This document shows, piece by piece, positions 22,516 to 23,240 of a stretch of 23,240 bases of DNA. The DNA is taken from positions 1 through 23,240 of the forward strand of contig CANRHG010000010.1 of NCBI GenBank assembly GCA_947630385.1, read 5' to 3'. Below the pieces are notes generated by a model that worked only from the letters and a program-made list of their open reading frames with translations, was not told the DNA's origin and searched no databases. The DNA comes from an uncultured Eubacteriaceae bacterium. GTDB taxonomy: Bacteria > Bacillota > Clostridia > Eubacteriales > Eubacteriaceae. The translations under genes were made by a program, and so were the position numbers. Within the stretch, counting starts at the first letter, position 1; every line of letters begins with the position of its first letter.

Positions 22516-23227
22516 ATATCTGTGCAAGAACCGTATCGAGCAGTTCTACCCCTTTATCGATTTCTTCTACCGTGATCGTAAGCGGCGGAATGATCCGAAT
22601 CGTGTTATTGGCCGCGGAGATCAAAACCAGGCCTTCTTCCAGGGCCTTGTTCACGATAGGACCCGGCGCCTCAAAAAACTCGACGCCCTGGATCAGTCCC
22701 GTTCCACGGACTTCTTTTATCTTTTCCGGATACTTTTCCTTTAAATCCGTTAGTTTTTCTTTTAAGTGCTCGCCTTTCGTCTTTACTTCGTCCAAAAACG
22801 CCTTCGAATTGATGCGCGGGACGACCTCCCTTACGACCGCGCAGGCCAAGGGGTTTCCCCCGTAGGTCGAACCGTGGGTTCCTGGACTAAAGAAACTGCC
22901 GATTTCTTCGCTGGTCAAAAAAGCCCCGACCGGAAACCCGGCCCCGATCCCTTTGGCGAGCGCCAAGATGTCCGGTTTTACGCCGTAGGCCTCACTGGCA
23001 AGGAAATTTCCCGTACGACCCGCGCCACACTGGACTTCATCAAAGATCAAAAGCGCTCCGGTCTCATCACACAGCTCCCTAAGACCCTTTAAAAACTCAG
23101 GCGTTGCCGGGACGATCCCACCTTCGCCCTTTATGGGCTCTACGATGACCGCCGCCGTATTCTCTCCGATGAGTTCCTTTACGCTGTCGAGATCGTTAAA
23201 TGTCGCATAATATACTTCCGGCAGCAT
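22514..23227 (-). CDS. argD: ArgD-type class III aminotransferase, C-terminal part, frame broken upstream
   Basis: 237 aa are visible, against about 400 aa for the family, which is PLP-dependent and typically transfers the amino group of N-acetylornithine in arginine synthesis. Seen: VEPIKGEGGI at 29-38, LLIFDEVQCGAGRTG around 59-73 with Asp63, the PLP lysine in ALAKGIGAG (Lys92), HGSTYGGNPLACAV and an RGTGLIQGVE end block. These fit ArgD, but other class III members cannot be excluded. The ATG at 23227 has no ribosome-binding site and lies at a place equivalent to mid-protein. In the same frame TAG occupies 23231-23233, just before the Pro-Met-Leu-Pro that should continue a longer protein. 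Either the gene is broken or the window sequence has an error. The remainder lies outside the window. Confidence 0.75.
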   Translation of the reverse strand: MLPEVYYATFNDLDSVKELIGENTAAVIVEPIKGEGGIVPATPEFLKGLRELCDETGALLIFDEVQCGAGRTGNFLASEAYGVKPDILALAKGIGAGFPVGAFLTSEEIGSFFSPGTHGSTYGGNPLACAVVREVVPRINSKAFLDEVKTKGEHLKEKLTDLKEKYPEKIKEVRGTGLIQGVEFFEAPGPIVNKALEEGLVLISAANNTIRIIPPLTITVEEIDKGVELLDTVLAQI

Positions 23228-23240
23228 CGGCTAAGACTTC

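Overview
The window (about 23 kb, moderate G+C with AT-rich gaps) looks like the chromosome of an anaerobic, Gram-positive, Clostridia-like Firmicute. The evidence is a single-chain pyruvate:ferredoxin oxidoreductase, a secreted hydrolase built from ChW (clostridial hydrophobic W) repeats, strong AGGAGG-type ribosome-binding sites, and intrinsic terminators after most units. The lineage is inferred from gene content; I cannot name the species.

Layout: (1) 1-521, minus: the 5' part of a Rpn/PD-(D/E)XK transposase-like gene starting at TTG. (2) 657-6456, minus: a housekeeping unit read Ca2+ P-type ATPase -> bifunctional NAD(P)H-hydrate repair enzyme Nnr -> two tandem histidine phosphatases, with 2-nt spacing, a 4-nt overlap and a 38-nt overlap, perhaps followed by a tiny membrane-peptide ORF. 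(3) 6734-11867, minus: a tight three-gene cassette joined by two ATGA overlaps and closed by a terminator: TerB_N/TerB_C protein -> BrxD-like (DUF2791) P-loop ATPase -> Lhr-like SF2 helicase. This is the most interesting part: a BREX-2-like ATPase/helicase pair, without the other BREX genes, coupled to a tellurite-resistance-type TerB protein, plausibly a genome-defence or DNA-processing system. (4) 12318-12797, plus: an orphan helical protein with its own RBS and terminator. (5) 12915-14732, minus: a secreted nine-repeat ChW protein with a SleB-like hydrolase domain and an unusual promoter flanked by 9-bp direct repeats. (6) 15004-20914, minus: glutaredoxin -> PC4/YdbC-like ssDNA-binding protein -> HD-domain protein -> isocitrate dehydrogenase-type enzyme -> PFOR, with a terminator-like hairpin between the HD gene and the dehydrogenase. 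(7) 21027-22472, plus: upp and an SDR closely resembling 12-alpha-hydroxysteroid dehydrogenase. (8) 22514-window end, minus: the C-terminal part of an ArgD-type aminotransferase whose frame is broken by TAG just inside the window edge.

How the genes work together: region 2 combines ion homeostasis with metabolite repair; region 6 combines redox and central carbon genes (pyruvate to acetyl-CoA plus reduced ferredoxin, isocitrate to 2-oxoglutarate, thiol redox). Regions 3 and 1 are accessory. No tRNA, rRNA, CRISPR array, insertion-sequence ends or riboswitch was recognised. All family assignments are from reading the proteins and recalled family motifs, not from searches.
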